This document shows, piece by piece, positions 34,594 through 43,332 of a stretch of DNA of 64,000 nt (positions are counted from its first letter, which is position 1; every line of letters starts with the position of its first letter). The notes below the pieces were generated by a model. The model saw nothing but the letters and a program-made list of their open reading frames with translations, was not told where the DNA came from and did no database searches. This DNA comes from Gammaproteobacteria bacterium (GTDB lineage: Bacteria > Pseudomonadota > Gammaproteobacteria > Steroidobacterales > Woeseiaceae): assembly GCA_024640305.1 (NCBI GenBank), contig JAHEFG010000003.1, positions 1-64,000 on the forward strand. The letters run 5' to 3'. The position numbers were made by a program, and so were the translations under genes.

Positions 34594-35634
34594 TTACAGA
34601 GCAACAGTATCGCCGGTATTCAGCCGCTCCGCTCCGCGTGTAATAACGCGGTCGCCAGCTTTGAGCTCACCCATTACTTCAATATAAATTCCGTCGCCCA
34701 GGCCGGTAATAACGTTTATCCGTTCGACCTTCATGTCGTCATTGAGCCTGAATACCGATGCACCGTCTCTGCGCAGGATGAGGGCGTCTCGCGGCACGGC
34801 CAGAACCTGCTTGGCGACGGCCGTAGGCATCGAGAGTCGGACGCTTTCGCCAACCGTCCAGCGCTCCGGGTTAACATCGAGTCGAACCTCGAACATGTGC
34901 GACTGGGGATTGCCGAAGGGAACAATAGTGCGTACCGATGCCTCATCCTTCTTGAAGTCATTGTGTAATCGCAGCACCGCGCCGGCAGAAATGAAATTGA
35001 CGGTGTTTAGCGGTGCCCGCGCAACGATTTCAAGTGTTTTCGGATTAACAATGCGAATGACCTGGTCTGAAATATTGAGGCGCTCACCAATGTTGCGCAG
35101 CCGCTCAGTGACTAATCCATCGAATGGTGCACGGATCTGGGTGACATGCATCGAAATCTGTGCGAGACCGAGTTGCACGCGAGCCATGGCCTCTTCACTT
35201 TCTGCGATTGCCAGGTCCGAGACGACCTGATCGAACTGACTTTTGGCCGACAGGTTCTTTTTCGCGAGTTCGTCGAGGCGACTTTTCTCGGAGCGAAGAA
35301 ACTTGACGCGCGCCTGCTCTCGCTCGACGCGAGCCTGAGCTTCCATCTCGAGCAATTTAAAGGTGAAGTCTTCGAGTCGGGCGACGGTGTCGCCTTCTTT
35401 CACGATCGTGCCCACCTCGGCGATCCAGACGAGTTTCGCCGATAGTTCCGATGCGAGTCGTGAATCGAAGCGGCTGACGACGGTGCCCGGCAAATCGACC
35501 GATGGCGCAAGCTGCCGCATTTCCGCATCGGCAATGACCACCACGGGGGCTGGCATGCCTTGCGCGAGTGCCATTGCACATGGCACGGCGCTTATCAGTG
35601 AAACCAGAAGTATGCGCATGCTTTTCGTCATCAT
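34594..35634 (-). CDS. RND efflux periplasmic adaptor (membrane fusion protein)
   Basis: A 346-aa HlyD/AcrA-type adaptor with a signal peptide (about 6-25). A lipoyl-like half-domain (PGTVVSRFDSRLASELSAKLVWIAEVGTIV, read in parts) flanks a helical hairpin (about 90-150) rich in Glu, Lys and Arg; then come a beta-barrel domain (RIVNPKTLEIVARAPL) and a membrane-proximal domain ending RGAERLNTGDTVAL. It links the inner-membrane pump to an outer-membrane channel; no TolC-like gene is in the window. It overlaps the pump gene upstream by ATGA. ATGs at codons 1, 2 and 6 are all possible starts. Confidence 0.9.
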   Translation of the reverse strand: MMTKSMRILLVSLISAVPCAMALAQGMPAPVVVIADAEMRQLAPSVDLPGTVVSRFDSRLASELSAKLVWIAEVGTIVKEGDTVARLEDFTFKLLEMEAQARVEREQARVKFLRSEKSRLDELAKKNLSAKSQFDQVVSDLAIAESEEAMARVQLGLAQISMHVTQIRAPFDGLVTERLRNIGERLNISDQVIRIVNPKTLEIVARAPLNTVNFISAGAVLRLHNDFKKDEASVRTIVPFGNPQSHMFEVRLDVNPERWTVGESVRLSMPTAVAKQVLAVPRDALILRRDGASVFRLNDDMKVERINVITGLGDGIYIEVMGELKAGDRVITRGAERLNTGDTVAL

Positions 35635-38600
35635 ATATTCGCTGGAGCTGGAGTTAGTTCGCCTGACCGGGCAGCTGATGTTTCTCCCAACCGTAACAAA
35701 CTGGGCAGAAAAATAAGTGTAAACACTGTACTCACAGACATACCGCCGACAATCACTGCCGCCAGCCCCTGGTACACCTCGGAACCCGGACCCGGAATCA
35801 ATAGCAGAGGCAGCATACCGAACAGACTGGTCAATGTGCTCATTAGTATAGGCCGTAGTCGCCGGCGAATGGCCTGCTCAACAGCGCTGCGACGGTCGAG
35901 CCCATCGCGTTCTGCCGTTCGGGTCTGGTGCACCAGCAAGATCGCGTTGTTGACGACAAGCCCCAGCAAGGTGATGAAACCGATCATCGTTAACAGATCC
36001 ATAGGCTGGTTCATCAGCCGCAGAAGTGCGACGCCGCCGACAGTTGCCAGCGGCAGCGCTGCGATAACGAGCAGGCTATCGCGGAAGGAGCGAAACAGTC
36101 CGCTCATTAGCAGGTACAACACAGCGATAGCGAGCATGAAACTGCGTGACATATTGCCGAGCGCGATATTGAGATCGTCTGCGCTGCCGTAGTAACTGAC
36201 TTCGCCGTCATCGGGCAGCGCTTTCATGAGTTCTGGTTCGACTTTGGTTTGCAGGATGGAAATCGTCTCTTCAAGGGAAAGGCCTGCCGGTGGTGTAATT
36301 GATAACGTCACGGCACGGCGACGGTCTACGCGGCGTATTTCAGTTGGTCCGGCCGTACGTTGCATGCGCACCAGTTGGTCGACCGACTGAATACCGCCCA
36401 GCGGCGTGCTCAGTGGCGTCGCGGCCAATTGCTCCGGGCTGGTCCATTCGGGTGCTCGTAGCACAACGTCGAGGCTGCGATCGCCGTCGAAATAGTCGCC
36501 GACATAAACGCCATCACCGAGTGCTCGCGTGACGGTCGACATTTGCCGTCGCGTCCAACCGGCTTCTGTGATGAGTCGCTCATCCGGGATAAGACGTAGT
36601 TCTGGTTCGGCATAATCGACACCGGGAATTGGCCGGGCCTGTGCACCGGGCAGGTGCTGGCCAATCAGACCCATACCAAGGCCCGCTGCAGAAAGCATTG
36701 CGTCCATATCGCGGCTTTGTATATTCAGTTCGATGTTACTACCGCCGCCGAGTCGATCAAAAATTCCCCACTGACTGGCGAAGGCCATGGTGTCGGGAAA
36801 GCCCGAGAGAATTTCCGAGTTCAGCTTCTCCACGAACGGATCGGCATCTTTGACGTTGACCATGCCAGCGCCGGCGAATGCAAACGCGCCGAATGCCCCC
36901 ATGAAATAATTGTCCACCGGGATCTCTGCATCTTTTTCGAGATAGGGCCTGAGGCGTTCGATGACCGGATTGGCAAATTCTTCCCGGGCTGTCGTCGCGC
37001 TTTGACCAGGTGGCCGCACGATATACGCGAATACCCATCCTTGCTTGCCTTCCGGCAGGTAGTCGGCCGGCGGCAGTAGCAGCCAGGTCAACATTGTGGC
37101 GCTTGTGAAACAGCCGACGATTAGAAATTGCCGTACACGACGTCCGTCAGTCAGTCGCATGATACTGCCGGTGATTCGTTCCCACCAATCAACGTGCAGG
37201 TCTTCGAGCTTAATGCCTTCAAGCCACTTGGATGCTGCCGTCGGAATGATAGTGATTGCGATGATCAGCGAGGCGCTGACTGCTACCGAAATGACGAGCG
37301 CAAGGTCCGCGAACAATTGCCCGGAAACATCTCTGATAAACATGATGGGCAGGAAGATTATGATCGTTGTCGCCGTTGATGCCAGCAGTGCCCCGGCGAC
37401 CTGGTTGCTGCCGGTGCTCGCCGCTTCATCCGCAGCCAAGCCTTTTTCCTTGAGCCGAACGATGTTTTCGAGCACGACAATCGCCGCATCAAGCACCATT
37501 CCGGTGGCAAAAGCCAGGCCAGCCAGAGAAATCATGTTTAGTGTTCGGCCGGTCATCTCCATGACGGTGAAGGCAGTAAACAATGAGACAGGAATGGCGA
37601 TCGCGACCATGAAAGTTGCCCGGAACCTGCGCAAGAACCACCAAAGGACAGATATAGCGAGACCTATCCCAATCAACAGGTTGGTTCTGAGCATCGCTAT
37701 CGAGTCTTCAATGTAGGTTGACTCGTCATACGCCTGGCTGACTTGCAGGCCGGCGCGTTTGAGTGGCCCATCCTGCAACTCTTTGATGGCGACTTTCAGG
37801 TCTCTCATAACCTCGAGGACGTTAACGCCCTGTTCAACCTGCGTGTCGAACGCAATAGCATCTTCACCATTCTGGATCATGAAGCCATCTACATCGCGCA
37901 TCTTGATCTCGACCGTCGCAATGTCCCGCAACCGCACGGGGTTGCCGCCGCGCCAGTCGAGCACCATGTCTCCAAATTCTTGCAGCTCGTATTTGCCGGC
38001 GTATCGTAGCGTGTACTGGCGTCTGCCAACTTCTGCGGAACCACCCGATGCGTCGTAGTTATTGCCAGTCAGGCCAGCGAGGGTTGGTATGTCAATTCCG
38101 AGCGCTGCTGCCTGGTATGGATCGAATGTGATCCTCACCTCGTTGGCACGGCCACCGTAGGCATTGGATCTGGATACGCCAGGTACACGTTCGATGCGGG
38201 CCCGCACAACTTCCCGAACGAAATCCTCGTAGCTTGCCATGGGTCTTTCATTGCCCGGCACTCGGGTCAGAGCGAACCAGGCAATTTGTGCACCGAAGCT
38301 GTCTTGCCCGGCGTAAATTCTTGGTTCAGTGACGTCGTTCGGGTAGCGAGGTACCTGGTTGAGCCGATTGATTACTTCTATGAGGGCGCGCTGCAACTCG
38401 GTCTCAATTGAGAACATCAGGTTGATGTTGCCGTACCCGCGACTTGCTGATGATTCCATCTTTTCCAGGCCGGGTATGCCGCGCAGCGCATCTTCCTGCC
38501 GCTCGATGATCTCAGACTCAACTTCCTCGGGCGCGGCAGAGCGCCAGCCGGTACTGATCTGGATGAAAGGTTGCTGCACATCGGGAATCATCTGGATGGG

Positions 38601-38696
38601 AAGGCTGAGCATCGCAATGGTGCCCAGCATCAGCACCAGCAGGCATGCTGCGACTACCGCGACCGGATTGGATAAAGAAAGTCGAGTCAGATTCAA
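35631..38696 (-). CDS. RND efflux transporter permease with altered proton-relay residues
   Basis: A 1021-aa inner-membrane transporter of the AcrB/HAE1 superfamily with 12 predicted helices and two large periplasmic loops, full length. The TM4 motif reads GMVLDAAIVVLEN: Asp403 matches AcrB Asp407, but the residue matching Asp408 is Ala404. In TM10, LVVNNAILLV places Asn where AcrB has Lys940. Two of the central proton-relay residues are therefore changed, which occurs in some RND subfamilies and suggests a different coupling network. Substrate is unknown. The gene order is permease before adaptor, the reverse of acrAB, preceded by a 75-aa membrane protein. Confidence 0.9.
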   Translation of the reverse strand: MNLTRLSLSNPVAVVAACLLVLMLGTIAMLSLPIQMIPDVQQPFIQISTGWRSAAPEEVESEIIERQEDALRGIPGLEKMESSASRGYGNINLMFSIETELQRALIEVINRLNQVPRYPNDVTEPRIYAGQDSFGAQIAWFALTRVPGNERPMASYEDFVREVVRARIERVPGVSRSNAYGGRANEVRITFDPYQAAALGIDIPTLAGLTGNNYDASGGSAEVGRRQYTLRYAGKYELQEFGDMVLDWRGGNPVRLRDIATVEIKMRDVDGFMIQNGEDAIAFDTQVEQGVNVLEVMRDLKVAIKELQDGPLKRAGLQVSQAYDESTYIEDSIAMLRTNLLIGIGLAISVLWWFLRRFRATFMVAIAIPVSLFTAFTVMEMTGRTLNMISLAGLAFATGMVLDAAIVVLENIVRLKEKGLAADEAASTGSNQVAGALLASTATTIIIFLPIMFIRDVSGQLFADLALVISVAVSASLIIAITIIPTAASKWLEGIKLEDLHVDWWERITGSIMRLTDGRRVRQFLIVGCFTSATMLTWLLLPPADYLPEGKQGWVFAYIVRPPGQSATTAREEFANPVIERLRPYLEKDAEIPVDNYFMGAFGAFAFAGAGMVNVKDADPFVEKLNSEILSGFPDTMAFASQWGIFDRLGGGSNIELNIQSRDMDAMLSAAGLGMGLIGQHLPGAQARPIPGVDYAEPELRLIPDERLITEAGWTRRQMSTVTRALGDGVYVGDYFDGDRSLDVVLRAPEWTSPEQLAATPLSTPLGGIQSVDQLVRMQRTAGPTEIRRVDRRRAVTLSITPPAGLSLEETISILQTKVEPELMKALPDDGEVSYYGSADDLNIALGNMSRSFMLAIAVLYLLMSGLFRSFRDSLLVIAALPLATVGGVALLRLMNQPMDLLTMIGFITLLGLVVNNAILLVHQTRTAERDGLDRRSAVEQAIRRRLRPILMSTLTSLFGMLPLLLIPGPGSEVYQGLAAVIVGGMSVSTVFTLIFLPSLLRLGETSAARSGELTPAPANI

Positions 38697-38724
38697 GGTT
38701 GGTCCCGGAGAAGACTTTTGCAGG

Positions 38725-38952
38725 TCAGAAAATAGAGCGCACTAATAGCAGGAAGCCGACAGAAGCAAGCGGAATACCCACTGGTGCTCCAATTATACTC
38801 AGCGTTATCGCCACGCCCGCAATCATCAAGCCGATGCCCAAAATCCCACAAAGCAATCGGCCAATGAGCTCGACGACAAATGTTAACAGCCGCCAGATTG
38901 CATAGAACGGCCACAATAGCAGTGGTATTCCGTTGCTGTCTTGATTATTCAT
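38725..38952 (-). CDS. Small two-helix membrane protein upstream of the RND pump
   Basis: A 75-aa very hydrophobic protein with two or three membrane segments: WPFYAIWRLLTFVVELI, then GILGIGLMIAGVAITLSIIG, then a C-terminal IPLASVGFLLLVRSIF. The glycine-spaced second segment suggests tight helix packing. I do not recognise a named family. It ends 28 bases before the permease start on the same strand, so it is probably co-transcribed and could be an accessory subunit, as small membrane proteins are for some RND pumps (AcrZ is the known example, but there is no sequence resemblance that I can see). Confidence 0.6.
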   Translation of the reverse strand: MNNQDSNGIPLLLWPFYAIWRLLTFVVELIGRLLCGILGIGLMIAGVAITLSIIGAPVGIPLASVGFLLLVRSIF

Positions 38953-39003
38953 TTTTGTATTGTAACCAGCTCGATGCGAATTGCATCCAAACTACCGGAT
39001 AAT

Positions 39004-39038
39004 TTGACCGACTCAAGGCCGGTCGGTTCCACTATAAT
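39004..39038 (+). promoter_or_regulatory. Promoter-like element with inverted repeat upstream of the 39075 hydrolase
   Basis: TTGACC (39004-39009) and a perfect TATAAT (39033-39038) flank an inverted repeat, ACCGAC at 39007-39012 and GTCGGT at 39022-39027. The 23-bp spacer is too long for ordinary sigma-70 recognition, so the TATAAT is probably used with another contact or an activator. The repeat is a candidate operator. Confidence 0.35.
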
Positions 39039-39074
39039 CTTTATGCGTGCTGCTTGATCAACGGAGCCAAGACG

Positions 39075-39998
39075 ATGGGAAAGACGATTCTTTTTGTCCA
39101 CGGTAGAAGCTTTAAACCGAAAAAGACCGCGCTTCGTTCGAACTGGCTTTGCGCCATCGAGCACGGCATAGCACGCGACCGGAAGGGCAAGCTGGCGGCT
39201 TTCAAAAAAGCCAGGAAGGAGGTTGTCTACTACGGCGATCTGTCAAATGCCCTGCTTCGTTCGAAGGGAAAGAGATACCAGGAAAAGGAAGATATTAAGA
39301 GCAGAGCCGAGACTCTGGCAGCACTAAAGAAGTTTGACGCCGGGCAATTTACGAAGGCGATGTACAGGAAATTGCCGGGCAAGAATTCGTACAAGGAATT
39401 TCTCGCGGATGTAGGGGCTGTTGCACTAGGGCCGTTACACCTGACAGAAGGGCTAGTGTCCGTGGTTGCCGCGGATATGAGGCAATACTGGAATTTTGAC
39501 AGCGAGTTCGGCAGCAATGTTCGCGCAAGGATGATTGGCCCACTCAAACGGGCGATGAACCGCGGCGACAAAATCATGGTTGTTTCCCACAGCCTGGGAA
39601 CGCTCATCGCCTACGATACTTTCTGGAAGTTCAGCCGCACCGCCGAGTACCGTCCGAAGTACACGAACAAGAGAGTTGATACATGGATAACGCTCGGTTC
39701 TCCGCTCGGCGACGAAACGGTGAAGAGAAACCTCAAGGGAGCAGGAGCCAGCGGTCCAAGGCGCTATCCGGGCAACATTAAACGCTGGGAGAACGTCTCG
39801 GCTGAGGACGATTTCATCTCGCACGATTCGAAACTGTCGAACGATTATAAGGCTATGTACAAGAATAGCCTGGTCGACGAGATCAACGATCAGAGGATCT
39901 ACAACCTTGCAGTTCGTCGTGGCAACTCAAACCCTCATCATGGTGCCGGGTATCTCATACATCCGAAGGTTATCAAGCTGATTACAGATTGGGTTTGA
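39075..39998 (+). CDS. Lipase-like alpha/beta hydrolase, cytoplasmic
   Basis: A protein of about 307 aa with no signal peptide, rich in Lys and Arg in its first half. KTILFVHGRSF opens the alpha/beta fold with the oxyanion HG, and VVSHSLGT is the nucleophile elbow. A TWITLGSPLGD strand and a late GNSNPHHGAGY segment, which may give the histidine, follow the pattern of lipase-like hydrolases used on large or internal substrates. The start is the ATG at 39075, with GGAG eight bases upstream; the frame is open seven codons earlier. It is flanked by short gaps and appears monocistronic. Confidence 0.75.
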   Translation: MGKTILFVHGRSFKPKKTALRSNWLCAIEHGIARDRKGKLAAFKKARKEVVYYGDLSNALLRSKGKRYQEKEDIKSRAETLAALKKFDAGQFTKAMYRKLPGKNSYKEFLADVGAVALGPLHLTEGLVSVVAADMRQYWNFDSEFGSNVRARMIGPLKRAMNRGDKIMVVSHSLGTLIAYDTFWKFSRTAEYRPKYTNKRVDTWITLGSPLGDETVKRNLKGAGASGPRRYPGNIKRWENVSAEDDFISHDSKLSNDYKAMYKNSLVDEINDQRIYNLAVRRGNSNPHHGAGYLIHPKVIKLITDWV

Positions 39999-40048
39999 GT
40001 GCGTAAGGTCCTGATATGCATTCCTGCAGCAATAACGATCAAGAAAAA

Positions 40049-40528
40049 TTAGTATCGCCCATGCTGTTTGAAAATGTAGTTATTGAGTTCGATGAAGTCG
40101 TGATTCATTCGATGCACGATTCGATGCGTTGAACGTGCGACGGCGCGCATTACTTTGTAAACGAGCCGAGGATTCTGGTCGACAATTTTCTCGAAGTCTT
40201 CGCGCTTGAGGCTGTACACACGGGTGTCGCAAAGGGCTCTAAGCCCAACAGAGTGAATTTCGCCGTCGAGAAAACTGAGTTCGCCGGCAAGGTCTCCTTC
40301 TCTCAAAATAGCAAGGCTTGCGGTACCATCCGCGCCCGTGCGCTTCACGACCTCTAGTTTGCCTTGTAACAGCACATGAAGTGACTCGTCTGCGGTTCCT
40401 TCGGTAATGAGAAAGTCACCATCTTCAAGGTCTCTCAGGTTCATCAAAGCGCTGAGCTCGCCTGCTTCTTCCGTAGAAAGTTCCGCACCCAGAGATGAGT
40501 TGAGAATCAGGTTCACTGACTCGTTCAT
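40049..40528 (-). CDS. Stand-alone cyclic-nucleotide-binding (Crp-type) domain protein
   Basis: A protein of about 159 aa made almost only of a cNMP-binding fold: LEDGDFLITEGTADESLHVLLQGKLEVVKR is followed by GDLAGELSFLDGEIHSVGLRAL, which holds the GE-containing phosphate-binding cassette. The residue normally Arg in the cassette appears to be His or Ser here, so ligand binding is uncertain. A C-terminal helix follows, but there is no HTH, kinase or channel domain, so it must act through a partner. The start is the ATG at 40528 with CAGGGGA upstream; the frame is open 18 codons earlier. It follows the Cys-rich gene by 22 bases. Confidence 0.75.
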   Translation of the reverse strand: MNESVNLILNSSLGAELSTEEAGELSALMNLRDLEDGDFLITEGTADESLHVLLQGKLEVVKRTGADGTASLAILREGDLAGELSFLDGEIHSVGLRALCDTRVYSLKREDFEKIVDQNPRLVYKVMRAVARSTHRIVHRMNHDFIELNNYIFKQHGRY

Positions 40529-40550
40529 ATATTTCCCCTGGTCAGAATTG

Positions 40551-40922
40551 TCAATGCGTCTGTCGGTAGGGATTAGGCGCAAGGTGGGCTTCGAATTCTT
40601 CTGTCAGGCGTTGCGCATCCCTGATCCAGACGCAGGCCTCGCACGTACACATGGTCTCATCGTGGCGCAACTCGCTATGCACATTCTCAACCAGTCGAAT
40701 GCCGTACCGCAACGAAGCGTTAAGTGTATGGATTGCTTTGTCTTCAAGACCCGAGAAATTGCTCAGATAGGCAACCCAATGACATTCGCTGTTCAGGTCG
40801 CACGTATGACAACGCTCACTGGTAGCTTCGAACACACCGTCGTGCGGACAGTCGTTCTCTTCCATTATTCTTTGTACCAGTAGCCTCGGATACGAAAGTG
40901 CCTCAATCAACTGTCTTCGCAT
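40551..40922 (-). CDS. Cys-rich small protein of unknown function
   Basis: A protein of about 123 aa with a helical N-terminus and a cysteine-rich core: CPHDG, then CHTCDLNSEC, and further on CTCEAC. Seven cysteines in two groups, plus histidines, suggest a zinc or iron-sulfur site. I do not recognise the family. The start at 40922 has GAGAGGG upstream; the open frame extends 35 codons further but without support. It precedes the cNMP-binding gene on the same strand and faces the hemolysin-ligase-iron operon across a 260-bp divergent region, so shared regulation is possible. Confidence 0.6.
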   Translation of the reverse strand: MRRQLIEALSYPRLLVQRIMEENDCPHDGVFEATSERCHTCDLNSECHWVAYLSNFSGLEDKAIHTLNASLRYGIRLVENVHSELRHDETMCTCEACVWIRDAQRLTEEFEAHLAPNPYRQTH

Positions 40923-41129
40923 GACCCTCTCCCGAAACGTTTTCAGGCAATTTAATAGCTGGTCAAAATGCTGTCTATCGTGTAAAGCGCGTATGCGGTT
41001 CTGGGAGGGTTGGCACGGTGGAAACATGGCCGATTCGACGCGCCGGCAAACCTGATAAATGACTTTTTTTCAGTAACTTAGCTGTGCTTTCTACCCATTA
41101 TCGTCCTATCTGTGACGACAATTTTGAGC

Positions 41130-41156
41130 GCTAAGGGTGTCTTAAGATTCGGTAAG
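41130..41156 (+). promoter_or_regulatory. Three TAAG direct repeats: candidate PmrA/QseB-type operator
   Basis: TAAG occurs at 41132-41135, 41143-41146 and 41153-41156, spaced 11 and 10 bp, one helical turn each. The first two give GCTAAG-N5-CTTAAG, close to the PmrA/QseB-type box CTTAAG-N5-CTTAAG. The site lies about 30-50 bp before the first gene of an operon that itself encodes a QseB/PmrA-like regulator, so autoregulation is a reasonable inference. Confidence 0.45.
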
Positions 41157-41182
41157 TAATCTCTCTACCATCGTAATTTACA

Positions 41183-41893
41183 GTGGTTGGGAATTTCGTG
41201 GATCAGACTTACACACACATCGCAGAGGCCTTTGCTCCAGCTGTACCACTGCCGCGGTCGCTCTCGGTAGACCTGGATCCGATCCATTCAGCTGCAAGGC
41301 AGAAACTCGAATCCTGCATAGCTGCCAGGTTTGACCAGCAGTATCATGCTGAGATAAGCCATTTCCTGCCGTATTTGCTCAGTCTGAGCGAGTCTGAACA
41401 GCTTGACGCTGTCGTCGGTATCCAACTTGCCGGCAAAGCTGACCTGTTTCTCGAGCGCTACCTGGACGCGCCCGTAGAACAGGCTATCAGCCAGGTTCTG
41501 CAGACCCCGATTGATCGCGGCCAGGTGGTCGAAATAGGCAATCTCGCGGCAGCAGTTCCAGGCACCGCGTCCCTGTTGTTTGGCGTTCTGGCAACCGTTT
41601 TGCATCGAGCCGGCGTTCGCTGGGTCGTTTGCACGGCCACACCCCAGGTCAGAGCAATGCTCAAGAACCTGCACTTTCCGACCCACACAATCTGCGATGC
41701 AGATGCGGCTGCCATGGGCGAGCAAGCTGATGAGTGGGGCGACTACTATGCGACTCGCCCACAGGTAATCGTCGGGGATACGCGCCTTGCCGCCGAGGCG
41801 GTGGCAAGCAGTCGGGTAGTGAATGTATTGAGCCGCAAGCTCGCTGAACCGATCAATGCAGCAGCTGCTGCATTAAAAGAGGCGAGGCAGTAA
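41183..41893 (+). CDS. Thermostable-hemolysin-family protein (GNAT-like fold)
   Basis: A 236-aa soluble protein matching the thermostable hemolysin family: RFDQQYHAEISHFLPYLL, VVGIQLAGKADLFLERYLD, VVEIGNLAA, RWVVCTATPQVR and WGDYYATRP are all signature blocks. The family is named after a Vibrio hemolysin, but its fold belongs with GNAT and LuxI-like acyltransferases, so an acyl-transfer role is as likely as lysis; there is no secretion signal. The start is GTG at 41183, with a GTG at 41198 (GGGA six bases upstream) as a good alternative. The stop overlaps the ligase start (TAATG). It is the first gene of a ten-gene run. Confidence 0.82.
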   Translation: MVGNFVDQTYTHIAEAFAPAVPLPRSLSVDLDPIHSAARQKLESCIAARFDQQYHAEISHFLPYLLSLSESEQLDAVVGIQLAGKADLFLERYLDAPVEQAISQVLQTPIDRGQVVEIGNLAAAVPGTASLLFGVLATVLHRAGVRWVVCTATPQVRAMLKNLHFPTHTICDADAAAMGEQADEWGDYYATRPQVIVGDTRLAAEAVASSRVVNVLSRKLAEPINAAAAALKEARQ

Positions 41894-43332
41894 TGCAAAG
41901 GTTACTGTCGAACATTAGCCAGAGAGGCGCTGCGACTGACGTTGTGCTGAAATCGGGCACAAGGTCTGTCCGAAGGTCGGAATTGGCGCTCACTGTTGAC
42001 GACCTTGCAGAGCGGCTTCGTAGCCTGAACGTAAAAAGCGTCGCGCTGTACGCGGACAATGGCATCGACTGGATTCTTACCGACCTCGCTTGCCATGCGC
42101 TGGGCATTCGCATCGTGCCAGTGCCACTGTTTTTCTCCGCGGCACAAATCAAACACACAATTTCGAGCAGCGGAGCCACAGCTCTGGTCTCGGATCAGCA
42201 GAATATCGAAGATCTTATCAATGCCGGGGCAGGGCAGGCATTTTGCGGCAGGACAAGCTTGTACACACTTGACGAAAGTGGACCTGCAGCTTTGCCCGAA
42301 GGAACGCAAAAAATCACCTTTACGTCCGGTACAACCGGTGCGCCGAAGGGCGTTTGCCTGTCTGCGCTGCAGCAGCTGGCAGTTGCAGCTTCGATTGCTG
42401 CTGTTGCCGCCGAGGACAACCCGAAACACCTGTGTGTTTTGCCGTTAAGTACGCTTCTTGAAAATCTCGCAGGCGTTTACGCACCGCTGCTGTCAGGTGG
42501 GTCGGTGAGTGCGCCGTCACTGGCTGATGTTGGACTGGCAGGTTCGTCCGGATTGGATATCAAACAGTTCCTGCACTGTATTTCGGAACATCGGCCAAAC
42601 ACAATGATTCTTGTACCGGAGATGTTGAATGCCCTGACCGAAGCGACGGAGTGTGGTTGGCGCCCCCCTTCGTCACTGCACTTCGTCGCTGTCGGCGGTG
42701 GCAAGGTTTCCCCGGAGCTTCTGCGCCGGGCGCGTGCCGCAGGGCTGCCTGCCCATGAGGGCTACGGTCTGTCCGAATGTGCGTCGGTAGTTACTCTTAA
42801 CGTGCCTGGCGCCGATCAGATCGGCTCGGTTGGGCGGCCTTTGCCGCACGTAAATGTGCAAATCGAGCAAGGCGAGATCGTCGTACGCGGTAGCGAGTTC
42901 CTCGGCTACGCAGGCCAACCCGATAGCTGGAACGCAGCGCCGGTGCGGACCGGTGATCTCGGTCATATTGATGACGATGGCTTTGTCTTCGTCTCCGGGC
43001 GAGCCAAGAACCAGCTCATTAGCAGTTTCGGCCGGAACATCTCTCCCGAATGGGTAGAGAGCGAATTGCTGGCGGGGCCGCTGCTGCAACAAGCGGTGGT
43101 AATAGGTGACGCGCGACCATATTGCATCGCCCTGGTAGAGCCGCGAAACGCGGCAACCACAGATCTCGAGATCGACGCGTGGCTGCGCAGCGCAAACCAG
43201 AAGCTGCCGGACTACGCACGCGTCGTTGACTGGCATCGAGTGATTGCACCACACCGTGCAACGATCGAGAGTGACTACAGTGTGGAAATAGAAGAAATGT
43301 ATGCAATAAAAGCAGAGGTTAGTAACCAATGA
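41893..43332 (+). CDS. AMP-binding acyl/aryl-CoA synthetase-like ligase
   Basis: A 479-aa ANL-superfamily ligase. The P-loop motif ITFTSGTTGAPKGV is at about 139-152, the adenine-binding motif EGYGLSECA is central, and VRTGDLGHIDDDGFVFVSGRAKNQLI marks the C-terminal hinge (A8). The C-terminal domain is short, and the usual catalytic Lys region ends early, so the protein is smaller than typical long-chain acyl-CoA synthetases (about 550 aa). It activates a carboxylic acid as adenylate and probably thioester. It is coupled by overlap to the hemolysin-family gene before it and, via ATGA, to the diiron oxidase after it. Confidence 0.88.
   Translation: MQRLLSNISQRGAATDVVLKSGTRSVRRSELALTVDDLAERLRSLNVKSVALYADNGIDWILTDLACHALGIRIVPVPLFFSAAQIKHTISSSGATALVSDQQNIEDLINAGAGQAFCGRTSLYTLDESGPAALPEGTQKITFTSGTTGAPKGVCLSALQQLAVAASIAAVAAEDNPKHLCVLPLSTLLENLAGVYAPLLSGGSVSAPSLADVGLAGSSGLDIKQFLHCISEHRPNTMILVPEMLNALTEATECGWRPPSSLHFVAVGGGKVSPELLRRARAAGLPAHEGYGLSECASVVTLNVPGADQIGSVGRPLPHVNVQIEQGEIVVRGSEFLGYAGQPDSWNAAPVRTGDLGHIDDDGFVFVSGRAKNQLISSFGRNISPEWVESELLAGPLLQQAVVIGDARPYCIALVEPRNAATTDLEIDAWLRSANQKLPDYARVVDWHRVIAPHRATIESDYSVEIEEMYAIKAEVSNQ

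Noticed and set aside
38949-39164. 71-codon minus-strand frame upstream of the 75-aa membrane protein
   Set aside because: It runs through the promoter region and the start of the lipase-like gene on the other strand, with no ribosome-binding site or domain.
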